Source: Herpetosiphon aurantiacus DSM 785
GTDB taxonomy: Bacteria > Chloroflexota > Chloroflexia > Chloroflexales > Herpetosiphonaceae
DNA length: 64,000 bases
Assembly: GCA_000018565.1 (NCBI GenBank)
Contig: CP000875.1
Span: 2,185,199 to 2,249,198 of the forward strand
Direction of reading: 5' to 3'
Each line of letters begins with the position of its first letter. The first letter of the stretch is position 1. Made by a program: the position numbers and the translations under genes. The notes under the pieces are model-generated. The model saw only the letters and a list, made by a program, of their open reading frames with translations. It was not told the DNA's origin and did not search any database. This document shows, piece after piece, positions 10,370 through 18,788 of this stretch.

Positions 10370-11664
10370 TTTCGCTGCGGCGCTGGCAACAACACCCAAT
10401 GCTGCGCTTTGTGTTGCTTTGGTTTGGCCAAACTGGCTCGATGATTGGCTCAAGCCTGACTGGCTTTGCCTTAGGCATTTGGGTCTATCAGCAGCATGGC
10501 GTAGTAAGTGATTACGCTTGGGTGCTGCTGACCAACACCTTGCCCGCCACCTTAATCGCGCCATGGGCCGGAGCCTTGAGCGATCGTTTTAATCGGCGCA
10601 CGGTGATGCTGATAAGCGATAGCATCGCCGGCCTTAGCACGATTGGGCTGATCATCTTATTTAGCACTGGGCAACTGGTGATTTGGCAAATTTATCTTGC
10701 CAATAGCATCAATGCGCTTGCCCGTGCCTGTCAATGGCCAGCCTATGTTGCCAGCGTCCCACAATTAGTCGATTCGACTCAACATAATCGAGCGAATGGC
10801 TTGATGCAACTCAGCCATGCCTTGGCCCAATTGCTGGCTCCGCTGATTGGTAGTAGTTTGTTGGCATGGGTTGGCATGCCCTTTATCTTTACCCTCGATC
10901 TTCTGACCTTTGGGCTGGCGTTGGTGATTACGGCGAGCACCCGTTTTGCGCCCCAACCACAGGTGACCGAGCATGCCAACGTGCCGTTATTGCAAACGGC
11001 CTTGCTGGCATGGCGCGAGTTTTTGCGCTACCCCAGCCTCGTCGCTCTAACCAGCCTCATTATTTTGAGCAATTTTAGCGCTGGCAGCATCGAGGTCTTG
11101 ATCACGCCGTTGGTGCTGGAACTACATTCAGTGCCGACGCTGGGCATGCTGCTGACGTTTGGTGGTTTAGGTATGGTGGCGGGGAGTTTGTTGGCAAGTA
11201 TGCTGCGCCCGCCGCGTCGTTTAGCCCGCGCGGTTTTACTGGCTGAACTGATTGGTGCATTAGCCATGCTGTTGGCTGGTTGGCAACCAAGCATTATTGG
11301 CTTGGCAATCGCGGCAATCATCTACTTTGGCATGTTGCCATGGGGCAGTGCCAACCACACGAGCTTAATTCAACAACAGCTGCCAAATGCGCTGCATGGG
11401 CGGATTTTTGCCTTGATTAGTGCCCTCGCGTCGTTAGCACTCACGCTTGGCTTCGTTAGTGCGGGCTTGTTGGCCGATCGCTTTTTCACCCCAGCCATGC
11501 AACCCCATGGCTGGCTCAACCCGCTATTCGCTTGGCTGGTGGGGACGCAGCCGAGCAGTGGCATTCAACTGCAATTTATAAGTTTGGGATTACTAACCTT
11601 GCTGTGGACTATCGGGGTTGCTGGATGGCATGCTCGTCAAACACCGCCATCTGAGCAACTATAG
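10366..11664 (+). CDS. MFS transporter, probable product exporter
   Basis: 432 aa from the ATG at 10366, which overlaps the NRPS stop (ATGA). An in-frame extension back to 10234 lies inside the thioesterase coding region and is not credible. The protein is very hydrophobic, with about 12 predicted membrane segments. It carries the MFS loop motif between helices 2 and 3 (WAGALSDRFNRRTVML, about residues 67-82). It resembles the drug-efflux/EntS-like branch of the major facilitator superfamily. Its translational coupling to the terminal NRPS gene suggests it exports the peptide product and may give self-resistance. The substrate is inferred from position only. Confidence 0.88.
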   Translation: MISLRRWQQHPMLRFVLLWFGQTGSMIGSSLTGFALGIWVYQQHGVVSDYAWVLLTNTLPATLIAPWAGALSDRFNRRTVMLISDSIAGLSTIGLIILFSTGQLVIWQIYLANSINALARACQWPAYVASVPQLVDSTQHNRANGLMQLSHALAQLLAPLIGSSLLAWVGMPFIFTLDLLTFGLALVITASTRFAPQPQVTEHANVPLLQTALLAWREFLRYPSLVALTSLIILSNFSAGSIEVLITPLVLELHSVPTLGMLLTFGGLGMVAGSLLASMLRPPRRLARAVLLAELIGALAMLLAGWQPSIIGLAIAAIIYFGMLPWGSANHTSLIQQQLPNALHGRIFALISALASLALTLGFVSAGLLADRFFTPAMQPHGWLNPLFAWLVGTQPSSGIQLQFISLGLLTLLWTIGVAGWHARQTPPSEQL

Positions 11665-11675
11665 GAGATGTTGGG

Positions 11676-12698
11676 ATGTTAACCCACGGATTCACCAAAT
11701 TAGCCCGTTCACACGACGGGATTGTTCAACTGATTGGTAATACGCCCTTAATTCCGTTACGTCGGATTTTTGCTGAGCATCCGATTCAGCTTTTTGCCAA
11801 GCTAGAAATGTTCAATCCAGGTGGCAGCGTCAAAGATCGGGTGGCCCGCTCGATTATTACCAAAGCACTGGCTGAGGGCCGAATCGATCAAGCCACCACA
11901 ATCATCGAATCAAGTTCGGGTAATTTAGGCATTGGCCTCGCTCAGGTCTGTCGTTATTTTGGCTTACGCTTTATTTGTATTGTTGATTCACGCACGACCA
12001 ACCAAAATATTCAAATTCTACGGGCTTATGGGGCTGAGGTTGAAATTATTACCCAGCCCGACCCTGATTTGTTGACGGCTCGGATCAAGCGCGTGCATGC
12101 GCTCCAAGCCAGTATTCCTAATAGCTTTTGGTGTAATCAATACGCAAATTTGCATAATCCAATGGCCCATTACGCCACCATGAGCGAGATTCTGGCAAGT
12201 TTGCCGAATGTTCCCGACTATCTGTTTTGTGCGACCAGTAGCTGTGGCACGCTGCGCGGTTGTGCTGAATATATTCGCGAACAAGGTTTAGCGACCAAGG
12301 TGATCGCGGTTGATGCCTTGGGCAGTGTGATTTTTGGCGGCCAACCCGGCCAGCGCTTGATTCCAGGCCATGGCGCATCACGAATTCCCGAATTGTTCCA
12401 ACCCGATTTAGCGGCTGGTGTAGTCTATGTTTCCGATGCCGATTGTGTAGCTGGCTGCCATAGCTTGCTCGACCAAGAGGCGATTTTTGCTGGCGGCTCG
12501 TCGGGTGGCGTGATTCGCGCTATCGCCCAGATGTTGCCAAGTATGCCCGCTAATGCAACGTGTGTGGCGATTTTGTGTGATCGTGGCGAGCGCTATCTTG
12601 ATACCGTTTTCAACCACGCTTGGATCGATCAACATCTCCCAAGTGTCCTGATTAATCAATCGCAACCACTGATCGAACGCGAAAATGTTGTCGGCTAA
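11676..12698 (+). CDS. sbnA: PLP-dependent SbnA-like synthase (2,3-diaminopropionate pathway)
   Basis: 340 aa; AGGAG lies about 8 nt before the ATG. The protein belongs to the cysteine synthase/cystathionine beta-synthase fold. IGNTPLIPL near residue 23 and NPGGSVKDR near 50 (PLP lysine in SVKDR) are visible, as are the ESSSGNLG substrate loop and a GGSSGG-type phosphate loop late in the protein. In the staphyloferrin B pathway SbnA joins O-phosphoserine and glutamate to give N-(2-amino-2-carboxyethyl)glutamate. The assignment over a plain cysteine synthase rests on the next gene being an SbnB-like partner. The pair would supply diaminopropionate to this NRPS or to one upstream of the window. 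Confidence 0.82.
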   Translation: MLTHGFTKLARSHDGIVQLIGNTPLIPLRRIFAEHPIQLFAKLEMFNPGGSVKDRVARSIITKALAEGRIDQATTIIESSSGNLGIGLAQVCRYFGLRFICIVDSRTTNQNIQILRAYGAEVEIITQPDPDLLTARIKRVHALQASIPNSFWCNQYANLHNPMAHYATMSEILASLPNVPDYLFCATSSCGTLRGCAEYIREQGLATKVIAVDALGSVIFGGQPGQRLIPGHGASRIPELFQPDLAAGVVYVSDADCVAGCHSLLDQEAIFAGGSSGGVIRAIAQMLPSMPANATCVAILCDRGERYLDTVFNHAWIDQHLPSVLINQSQPLIERENVVG

Positions 12699-12728
12699 AC
12701 TGCCGCTGTGAGGAATACGAGGAATACA

Positions 12729-13727
12729 ATGCAACAATCATTAACCCTACTCAAAGGCCATGAAGTTGGGCGCATTCTCGATGGAGCCGAATTAACCTTG
12801 ATCGATTTGGTGCGAGTGGCTTACGAGGCGCATCAGGCTGGATTAAGCTCCCTGCCGCATTCCAGCTTTTTGCGCTTCCCAAATGATCCATTAAATCGGA
12901 TTATTGCCTTGCCAGCCTACTTAGGTGGTGCGCAGCCGAGTGCTGGAATTAAGTGGATCGCCTCGTTTCCTGGCAACCTGAGCCATGGTATCCAACGCGC
13001 CAACGCCACAATTACCCTCAACGATCCGCAAACCGGCTTGCCCATTGCCTTTATGGAAGGTGCGCAAATTAGTGCCAAACGCACGGCGGCCAGTGCAGCC
13101 TTAGCGGCCAAATATTTGCATTCCAACCCACAGGAGACGCGGGTTGGCTTGGTTGGCTGTGGCGTGATCAACCATGAAACCCTGCGCTTTTTGCTGGCAG
13201 TCTTTCCGAGCATTCGTGAGGTGCTGGTGTTTGATACCCAACCAGCCCATGCCGAGCATTTTCAGGCAGCATGTAGCGATCAGTTTGGGATGAATGTGCA
13301 AGTTGTGGCTTCAATCGAGGCCTTGCTTCAGCGCACCAGCTTGATCGCTTTGGCAACGACGGCAATTACGCCCCATATTGATGATTTGAGCATGTGCGCT
13401 GCTGGCACAACCATTTTGCATACATCGCTGCGCGATCTCAACCCTCGCTTAATTGAGTTTTGCGATAACGTCGTTGATGATCGTGAGCATGTCTTGCGAG
13501 CGAATACCTCGCTTGATTTGGCTCAACAAGCCTTGGGGCATCACCATTTTGTGCGTTGCAATCTCGCCGAAATTACCAGCGGCCAAGTTCCTGCTCGCCC
13601 CAACCCTGAGCAAACCACGATCTTTAGCCCATTTGGCTTGGGCGTGCTCGATTTAGCCTTGGCCCAGTGGGTTTTGGGCCAAGCCCGCGAATATACGATT
13701 GGCCTAACCCTCAACGATTTCTGCTAA
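12729..13727 (+). CDS. sbnB: SbnB-like N-(amino-carboxyethyl)glutamate dehydrogenase (ornithine cyclodeaminase family)
   Basis: 332 aa from the ATG at 12729, which has GAGGA about 5 nt upstream. A GTG at 12708 would add seven residues with a poorer ribosome-binding site. The family is ornithine cyclodeaminase/mu-crystallin: the N-terminal half carries the basic residues typical of the substrate site (GIKWIASFPGN; AKRTAASAALAAKYL), followed by a Rossmann NAD motif (RVGLVGCGVINHE). SbnB oxidises and hydrolyses the SbnA product to L-2,3-diaminopropionate plus 2-oxoglutarate. The gene lies 30 nt after sbnA and is the last of the operon; a strong hairpin follows 20 nt beyond the stop. Confidence 0.84.
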   Translation: MQQSLTLLKGHEVGRILDGAELTLIDLVRVAYEAHQAGLSSLPHSSFLRFPNDPLNRIIALPAYLGGAQPSAGIKWIASFPGNLSHGIQRANATITLNDPQTGLPIAFMEGAQISAKRTAASAALAAKYLHSNPQETRVGLVGCGVINHETLRFLLAVFPSIREVLVFDTQPAHAEHFQAACSDQFGMNVQVVASIEALLQRTSLIALATTAITPHIDDLSMCAAGTTILHTSLRDLNPRLIEFCDNVVDDREHVLRANTSLDLAQQALGHHHFVRCNLAEITSGQVPARPNPEQTTIFSPFGLGVLDLALAQWVLGQAREYTIGLTLNDFC

Positions 13728-13745
13728 GCAACCCACCTCGTAAGA

Positions 13746-13780
13746 TCGCCAAGCCACTCATTGATTAAGTGGCTTGGCGA
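13746..13780 (+). terminator. Hairpin terminator after the sbnB-like gene
   Basis: A perfect 13-bp inverted repeat (13746-13758 with 13768-13780; core CGCCAAGCCACT/AGTGGCTTGGCG) with a 9-nt loop begins about 20 nt after the stop codon. The following sequence is only modestly T-rich. It is the first strong terminator-like element after the PKS/NRPS/MFS/sbnAB run and likely ends that transcript. Confidence 0.75.
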
Positions 13781-14108
13781 ATGTTGATTCATGCTTCAAG
13801 CACAACCCCTAGTGCCAGCAATGTATTGGCATCCACCAACGCGCTACGCTAGCGAGTCCGCAACCATCGCAATTAGCTGAACAATTTAGTATAGGCTGCG
13901 CCGAATTGTTGGCCATAAGGCCCGAACCAGCTATCGATTTGAGGCGATCACAGGGCAATATTGGCCAACCATGCAACGAAATAGCCATACCATCGTATGG
14001 GCAACATCTACTCACGCTGAGAAGTCGATCGACGGCTCAGTGGACTGGATGATGTACCCCTTCGGTCAGTGTTGTGTTGAGGTATCCCCTACAGTGATTG
14101 GAGGAAGT
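13781..14108. other. Non-coding interval before the FG-GAP gene
   Basis: About 330 bases with no convincing gene. An in-frame extension of the FG-GAP gene reaches back to 13971, but it has no ribosome-binding site and precedes an obvious signal peptide. A good Shine-Dalgarno (GGAGGAAG, ending about 1 nt before the ATG at 14109) fixes the start. I see no clear sigma-70 promoter, RNA gene or mobile-element remnant here. Confidence 0.5.
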
Positions 14109-15836
14109 ATGGATCGGTCAGGATTCGCACCGCGTTGGTTTCGACGGATCGTTTGGATGGTTTTGCTCGTGCAAGTAGTCGTGATCGCTGCAACCATCAG
14201 CAGTTCACCAACTTCTGTCATGGCAACAGCCCCTTTGTCCTCGGCAGACTGGGCCGCAATCCGTACCCTATTGCCATTGGAGCAACAAGCCTACTTTAAA
14301 CCGTCGCAGGTCTCAGAAACAGATTATTTTGGCCTGAGTGTGGCCATGTCGGGCGACACCGTGGTCGTCGGTGCGCCATATGAGAATAGCAGCACGGCAG
14401 GAGTCCAGAATAGTGCCACCCCAACCGTCGATGAATTAGCACCTGAATCGGGGGCTGCCTATGTCTTTGTACGCAATGGGCCAACTTGGAGTCAACAGGC
14501 CTATCTCAAAGCCTCACAAGTTTCGATAGCAGACCTTTTTGGCTCGAGTGTGGCAGTGTCGGGCGATACGATTGTGGTAAATGCGCTCTATGAAGATAGC
14601 AGCACAACAGGAGTTCAAAATAGTGCCACTCCGACCGTTGATGAAGCTGCGGATAGTGCTGGTGCAGCCTATGTCTTTGTGCGCAACGGGACAACTTGGA
14701 GTCAACAGGCTTATCTCAAGGCCTCGCAAGTCTCAGAAACAGACTTTTTTGGCGGGACTGTGGCAGTATCGGGTGACACCATTGTAGTGGGTGCACACTT
14801 TGAGGATAGCAGCACGGCGGGAGTTCAAAATAGTGCTACTCCAACCGTTAATGAAGCAGCAGACAATGCTGGTGCAGCCTATGTCTTTGTGCGCAATGGG
14901 GCAACCTGGAGTCAACAGGCCTATCTCAAAGCTTCACAGGTCACTGGATTATCCCCCTTTGAAGAAGGCCGCTTTGGCTGGAGCGTGGCGGTGTCGGGCG
15001 ATACGATTGTGGTTGGTGCGACCTATGAGGATAGTACTACGGCAGGAGTCCAGAATAGTGCCACCCCAACCGTCGATGAATTAGCACCTGAATCGGGGGC
15101 TGCCTATGTTTTTGTGCGCAACGGGACAACCTGGACGCAACAGGCTTATCTCAAGGCCTCAAATGTCTCAATGTATAATTACTTTGGCAGGAGCGTGGCG
15201 GTGTCGGGCGATACGATTGTGGTTGGTGCGCCCTATGAGCGTAGCAACATAGCAGGAGTGCAAAACAGTGCCACACCGACCGTGGATGAAAGCGCATTTA
15301 CATTTATGGCGGGAGCGGCGTATGTGTTTGTGCGCAATGGAACTCAGTGGAGCCAACAGGCTTACCTAAAGGCTTCCCAAGTGTCGAGTTCTGACGGCTT
15401 TGGCTGGAGCGTGGCGGTATCGGGCGACACTGTGGTTGTCGGGATACCCAATGAGGATAGTGATACGGCAGGTGTTCAGCAGAGCGACACCCCCGTGGTG
15501 AATGAAGATGCGAGCGATTCTGGGGCAGTAGTGGTGATGGTACGCAACGGGACAACATGGAGCCAGCAGGCCTATCTCAAAGCCTCAAATGTCTCGTCAT
15601 TTGATGTGTTTGGGAACGCCGTTGCGGTTGCTGGTGATACCGTGATCGTGGGTGCACCTTTCGAGAATGGTAGTATCGCGGGCATTCAGTATGGTTCCAG
15701 CCTCGTAGTGGATGACGATGTGATCGATGCTGGAGCCATCTATAGTTTCAGGCTCCCTGTCGTTGATCCATATTTGATGTATCTGCCGTTTGTGGCAACC
15801 AGTGATCGTGCCGCAGCGCAGACCGCCGCGCAATAG
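14109..15836 (+). CDS. Secreted seven-repeat FG-GAP (integrin-like beta-propeller) protein
   Basis: 575 aa, starting at the ATG with GGAGG just upstream. The N-terminus has basic residues (RWFRR), a hydrophobic stretch (WMVLLVQVVVIAATI) and an A-rich cleavage region, so it is probably a signal peptide. Seven repeats of about 65-70 residues follow, each with W(S/T)QQAYLKAS, then FG..VAVSGDT(I/V)VVG, then AGVQ(N)SATP and GAAYVFVRNG. This is the FG-GAP/integrin-alpha repeat, which folds as a seven-bladed propeller. The C-terminus has YLPFV, similar to short tails on other Chloroflexi secreted proteins. An extracellular binding or surface role is plausible; no ligand can be named. The gene stands alone, convergent with the regulator downstream. 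Confidence 0.85.
   Translation: MDRSGFAPRWFRRIVWMVLLVQVVVIAATISSSPTSVMATAPLSSADWAAIRTLLPLEQQAYFKPSQVSETDYFGLSVAMSGDTVVVGAPYENSSTAGVQNSATPTVDELAPESGAAYVFVRNGPTWSQQAYLKASQVSIADLFGSSVAVSGDTIVVNALYEDSSTTGVQNSATPTVDEAADSAGAAYVFVRNGTTWSQQAYLKASQVSETDFFGGTVAVSGDTIVVGAHFEDSSTAGVQNSATPTVNEAADNAGAAYVFVRNGATWSQQAYLKASQVTGLSPFEEGRFGWSVAVSGDTIVVGATYEDSTTAGVQNSATPTVDELAPESGAAYVFVRNGTTWTQQAYLKASNVSMYNYFGRSVAVSGDTIVVGAPYERSNIAGVQNSATPTVDESAFTFMAGAAYVFVRNGTQWSQQAYLKASQVSSSDGFGWSVAVSGDTVVVGIPNEDSDTAGVQQSDTPVVNEDASDSGAVVVMVRNGTTWSQQAYLKASNVSSFDVFGNAVAVAGDTVIVGAPFENGSIAGIQYGSSLVVDDDVIDAGAIYSFRLPVVDPYLMYLPFVATSDRAAAQTAAQ
14282..15750 (+). repeat. Seven direct repeats inside the FG-GAP gene
   Basis: Units of about 195-215 bp encode the propeller blades. 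Stretches such as GTGTCGGGCGATACGATTGT and AGTCAACAGGC recur almost unchanged. Repeats 2 to 5 are the most alike at DNA level, while repeats 6 and 7 have diverged. This suggests expansion by internal duplication. Confidence 0.85.
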
Positions 15837-15882
15837 GCATCAGTAACTTGGTGCATCCTATCCCAAACTTGGTCGAAGATAG

Positions 15883-15925
15883 CGTGCTGCCGCAGATAAT
15901 GCTAACGGAATTCTACGGCAGCACG
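15883..15925. terminator. Bidirectional hairpin between convergent genes
   Basis: A perfect 10-bp inverted repeat (CGTGCTGCCG at 15883-15892, CGGCAGCACG at 15916-15925) separated by 23 nt lies between the stop of the FG-GAP gene and the stop of the minus-strand regulator. Its placement fits a shared terminator. The loop is long and the T-tracts are poor. Confidence 0.55.
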
Positions 15926-15976
15926 ATCAATCTGTGGTCACAGATGCTGAAGCTAGGCCCACAAAGGTGTGGCAGT

Positions 15977-18415
15977 TTATGGCACTAAACCAACGTGTTG
16001 ATAAATTGCTGCATAAGCTTGCCAATGTTGCTCGGCTTGACTCGGATTGGCCAACTGCTGATAGACTTGGGCCAGCACGTGGTGGGCCTTGGCAATCCCA
16101 GTCTGATGTTCAAGCATGGTCGCTAGGCGCAACCCTTCATAGCCATGATAACTGGCCTGATGATAGTGTGCCTGCACCAAAGCCAGTTTAGCCTGTTCGA
16201 GGTGGATTTTGGCTAAATAGGCGGTTGATTGCTGTTCTTCAGCGATCTCCTCGGCTTCTTCGAAGCAGGTTTGGGCATGGCTAAAATCGTGGCGTTGCAT
16301 CGCACATTTACCTTCGAGCAAGGCTATACGTGAACTTGTGATTGTATAATTGCTGGCCTCAACAATCGTTTTAATCTGGGCTAATATTTGCTCAGCCTCA
16401 TGCGGATTGGCTTGTAGTAAGGCTAACTCGGCCAAATCACTTAACACCATCACTTGTCCATGAGTTGATTCAAGCGTTTGCCAAATTGCCAAGCTTTGTT
16501 GCAGGTAGGTTAACCCATGAGTATAGAGGCCTTGGTCGAGGGCTAAACTGCCCAACCCCCAGAGCGAATAGGCTTCGCCTGGCTGTAAACCAAGGGTGCG
16601 CCAACTTGCTAAACTGGCTTGTAAATCGGCCTCGGCCTGAAGAAATTCGCCTTTGTTCTTTTTAACTAAACCTAAATTATACAAAATTCGTGCATGTTTA
16701 AACGATGTGTGGCCGCCAATAAGCTCCAATACGCGCTCAAAAAAGTGTTGGGCTTGGTTAATATTGCCCTGATGGTAGTATAAAAAGCCTAAGGCGTTAT
16801 AGGCATCGGCCAGAATCGCTGGGCTAAGCGTGACTGTTTGTTGTTCAATCAGGCCCAAAATGTGTTGTAACCAACTAATCCCCTCGCGTTGATAGCCATA
16901 GAGATGTAGAAAATCGATTAACGTCGCAATTAGCTTAATCGCATTTTCCAGATCATATGGTGGTTCAAGGCACCATGTGATAACGGTGTGAAAATTATAA
17001 TACTCAGCGGCAATCTCTTGAAAAAGGCTATTGGTACGCGAGTTGAGCATCTTTTGATAAATGGTTTCGGCAATATTCAGGTAGTAGCTGGCAAAACTTT
17101 GGCGTAATTGCTGAATGGTTGTTGGCTCAGCAAGCTGCTCAAGCACATATTCACGCAAAACCCGCAACATCCCAAAGCGTGGCTCATCAGTTTGCTGCTG
17201 CTGAATCCAAATTAGGCTTTTATCGAACAAGTTGGTTAGGCCATCGAAAATCGACCACGGCCACGGGCTATAGCAATCAGCAAGCGCTTCTAGGCTCAGG
17301 AGGGTACAACTTTCGGGAGCTAATGCCAGCGCTACCAGCAGAAATTGCTCGGCACTATCGAGCAAATCGATACTCCATTGGATGGCATTGCGCAAGGTTT
17401 GTTGGCGATGAGGCAAATCGCGCGAGCCTTGGGTCAGTACATTCAATTGATTATTCAGCCGATGCACCAGCATTTGAGGGCTGAGCATGGCGCTACGCGC
17501 AGCAATTAACTCAATACTTAGCGGCAAGCCTTCAAGCTGCATACAAATCGTGCTAATTGCTCGGGCATTCGATGCATTCAACTCGGCCTGAGGATTGATC
17601 GCCCGACTGCGCTCTAAAAATAGCGCAATCGCTGGAATTTGGGCCAGTTGCGCGAGATCAAGCTGCATACCGCGTACTGGAACCGTCAGCGGGCGCAATG
17701 GAAAGCGCTGTTCCCAGCGCAAATGCAACACTTCGCGGCTGGTCGCAAGAATCGAGAGGGTTGGACAATAACTTAACAGTTGGTTTACAAACTGGCGCAA
17801 CTCAATAATATGCTCACAATTATCGAGAATGAGGAGCAAATGGCGATTTTTGAGCCAGTTGAAAATTGTTTCTTCGATCGATTGATTGGGGTTTTCGTGA
17901 ATGCCGAGTACCCGCGTAATTAACGATGGGACAAGGCTAGCATTGACGATTGGATCGAGGCTAATCCAAAAAACGCCATCGCTAAAATGTGTGAGTAACT
18001 GTTGGCCAATGGCTTGGGCCAGGCGGGTTTTGCCAACGCCAGGTGAGCCGACAATCGTAACTAAACGGGCTTTTTGGGCTTGAAATTGGACACAAATTGA
18101 TTCAATCGCCGAATCGCGGCCAATGATTGAACTAAATGGGGGCAGTAAGTTCGAAGGAGCTGGCTCAGGTGGCGAGCCACCATCAGATGGGCTAGGCGAT
18201 TGCCCAGCCCATGCTGCATCAACAAAGGCCCGATTGGCTTCTACTTGACAAAATTTAGCGATCCGAGCCGCAATCTGGCGCGAAGGTCGCCGTTCATTCG
18301 ACTCGATTTTGCGAATAGTAATGGTTGAACAGCTTACCAACTCGGCTAAATATTCTTGGGTAAAATTAAGCTCTTTACGCCGCTGTTTAAGCCAGTAACC
18401 GAAGCTTTCACTCAT
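15977..18415 (-). CDS. XRE-type HTH / NB-ARC (STAND) ATPase / TPR transcriptional regulator
   Basis: 812 aa. Residues 1-60 form an XRE/Cro-C1 helix-turn-helix (WLKQRRKELNFTQEYLAEL; IRKIESNERRPS). After a Pro/Ser-rich linker comes an NB-ARC ATPase with Walker A GSPGVGKTR (122-130) and Walker B LLLILDNCEH (193-201), then the winged-helix part. The C-terminal third (about 520-812) is a tandem helical array of TPR type (YNALGFLYYHQGNINQAQHF; YNLGLVKKNKGEF). Such STAND regulators are thought to switch on ligand binding to the TPR or NB-ARC region. The gene follows the orphan peptide gene in the same direction with 34 nt between them, so the two are probably co-transcribed. It may control the lanthipeptide cluster upstream; that is inference. 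Confidence 0.9.
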   Translation of the reverse strand: MSESFGYWLKQRRKELNFTQEYLAELVSCSTITIRKIESNERRPSRQIAARIAKFCQVEANRAFVDAAWAGQSPSPSDGGSPPEPAPSNLLPPFSSIIGRDSAIESICVQFQAQKARLVTIVGSPGVGKTRLAQAIGQQLLTHFSDGVFWISLDPIVNASLVPSLITRVLGIHENPNQSIEETIFNWLKNRHLLLILDNCEHIIELRQFVNQLLSYCPTLSILATSREVLHLRWEQRFPLRPLTVPVRGMQLDLAQLAQIPAIALFLERSRAINPQAELNASNARAISTICMQLEGLPLSIELIAARSAMLSPQMLVHRLNNQLNVLTQGSRDLPHRQQTLRNAIQWSIDLLDSAEQFLLVALALAPESCTLLSLEALADCYSPWPWSIFDGLTNLFDKSLIWIQQQQTDEPRFGMLRVLREYVLEQLAEPTTIQQLRQSFASYYLNIAETIYQKMLNSRTNSLFQEIAAEYYNFHTVITWCLEPPYDLENAIKLIATLIDFLHLYGYQREGISWLQHILGLIEQQTVTLSPAILADAYNALGFLYYHQGNINQAQHFFERVLELIGGHTSFKHARILYNLGLVKKNKGEFLQAEADLQASLASWRTLGLQPGEAYSLWGLGSLALDQGLYTHGLTYLQQSLAIWQTLESTHGQVMVLSDLAELALLQANPHEAEQILAQIKTIVEASNYTITSSRIALLEGKCAMQRHDFSHAQTCFEEAEEIAEEQQSTAYLAKIHLEQAKLALVQAHYHQASYHGYEGLRLATMLEHQTGIAKAHHVLAQVYQQLANPSQAEQHWQAYAAIYQHVGLVP

Positions 18416-18449
18416 ATAGCGTGCCTAGTCGTGATGGGTTATCTGCTAG

Positions 18450-18650
18450 CTATTTGGTATCGAGCTGGATCTCACAACATTCTCCACCTACCATGGTGAC
18501 GCAGCCTGGTGAACGTTTGCCTGCATAGGCGGTTCCACCAATACAGAGTTCGAGATCGTCGTCACTTAGTTCGGCGGTTCCAACTGGGTTATGCTCTAAC
18601 AGATGCGCGAGGAGGGCTGATTGCTCGTCATGGTTTGATAGCACTGTCAT
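18450..18650 (-). CDS. Small peptide with double-glycine (class II-like) leader; orphan RiPP precursor or signal peptide
   Basis: 66 aa with a good ribosome-binding site (GGAGTAA, 3 nt before the ATG). The first 39 residues resemble a class II lanthipeptide leader, ending in ELSDDDLELCIGG, where cleavage by a C39 peptidase would follow GG. The 27-residue remainder, starting TAYAGKRSPGCVTM, has three Cys (one alone, then a CC pair) and few Ser/Thr. The core does not match the six-gene family at 23166-24326, although the leader end is related. It could be a substrate of the LanM/LanT encoded upstream, or a peptide signal sensed by the adjacent TPR regulator. It has its own candidate promoter. 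Confidence 0.72.
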   Translation of the reverse strand: MTVLSNHDEQSALLAHLLEHNPVGTAELSDDDLELCIGGTAYAGKRSPGCVTMVGGECCEIQLDTK

Positions 18651-18729
18651 GGGTTACTCCAAATTAACAGAATGTTGCTAGCTATCCATACAAGTGGTGC
18701 AATGTAGGCTGAAATGTGGAATATCACCA

Positions 18730-18768
18730 ACTGTACGGCACAGGCTTGGTTTTGTCAAAATCTTGACA
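18730..18768 (-). promoter_or_regulatory. Candidate sigma-70 promoter with overlapping inverted repeat, reading toward the orphan peptide gene
   Basis: On the minus strand there is a consensus -35 TTGACA (18753-18758), a 17-nt spacer and a -10-like TACAGT (18730-18735, 4 of 6 matches). The -35 is one arm of an inverted repeat TGTCAA-GATT-TTGACA (18753-18768), a possible operator. The peptide start codon is about 80 nt downstream. Confidence 0.5.
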
Positions 18769-18788
18769 TCGCTTGGACAAAGGTTGAT

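Noticed and set aside
13971-14108. N-terminal extension of the FG-GAP protein
   Set aside because: GGAGG and a signal peptide point to the ATG at 14109; the upstream translation has no secretion or repeat features.
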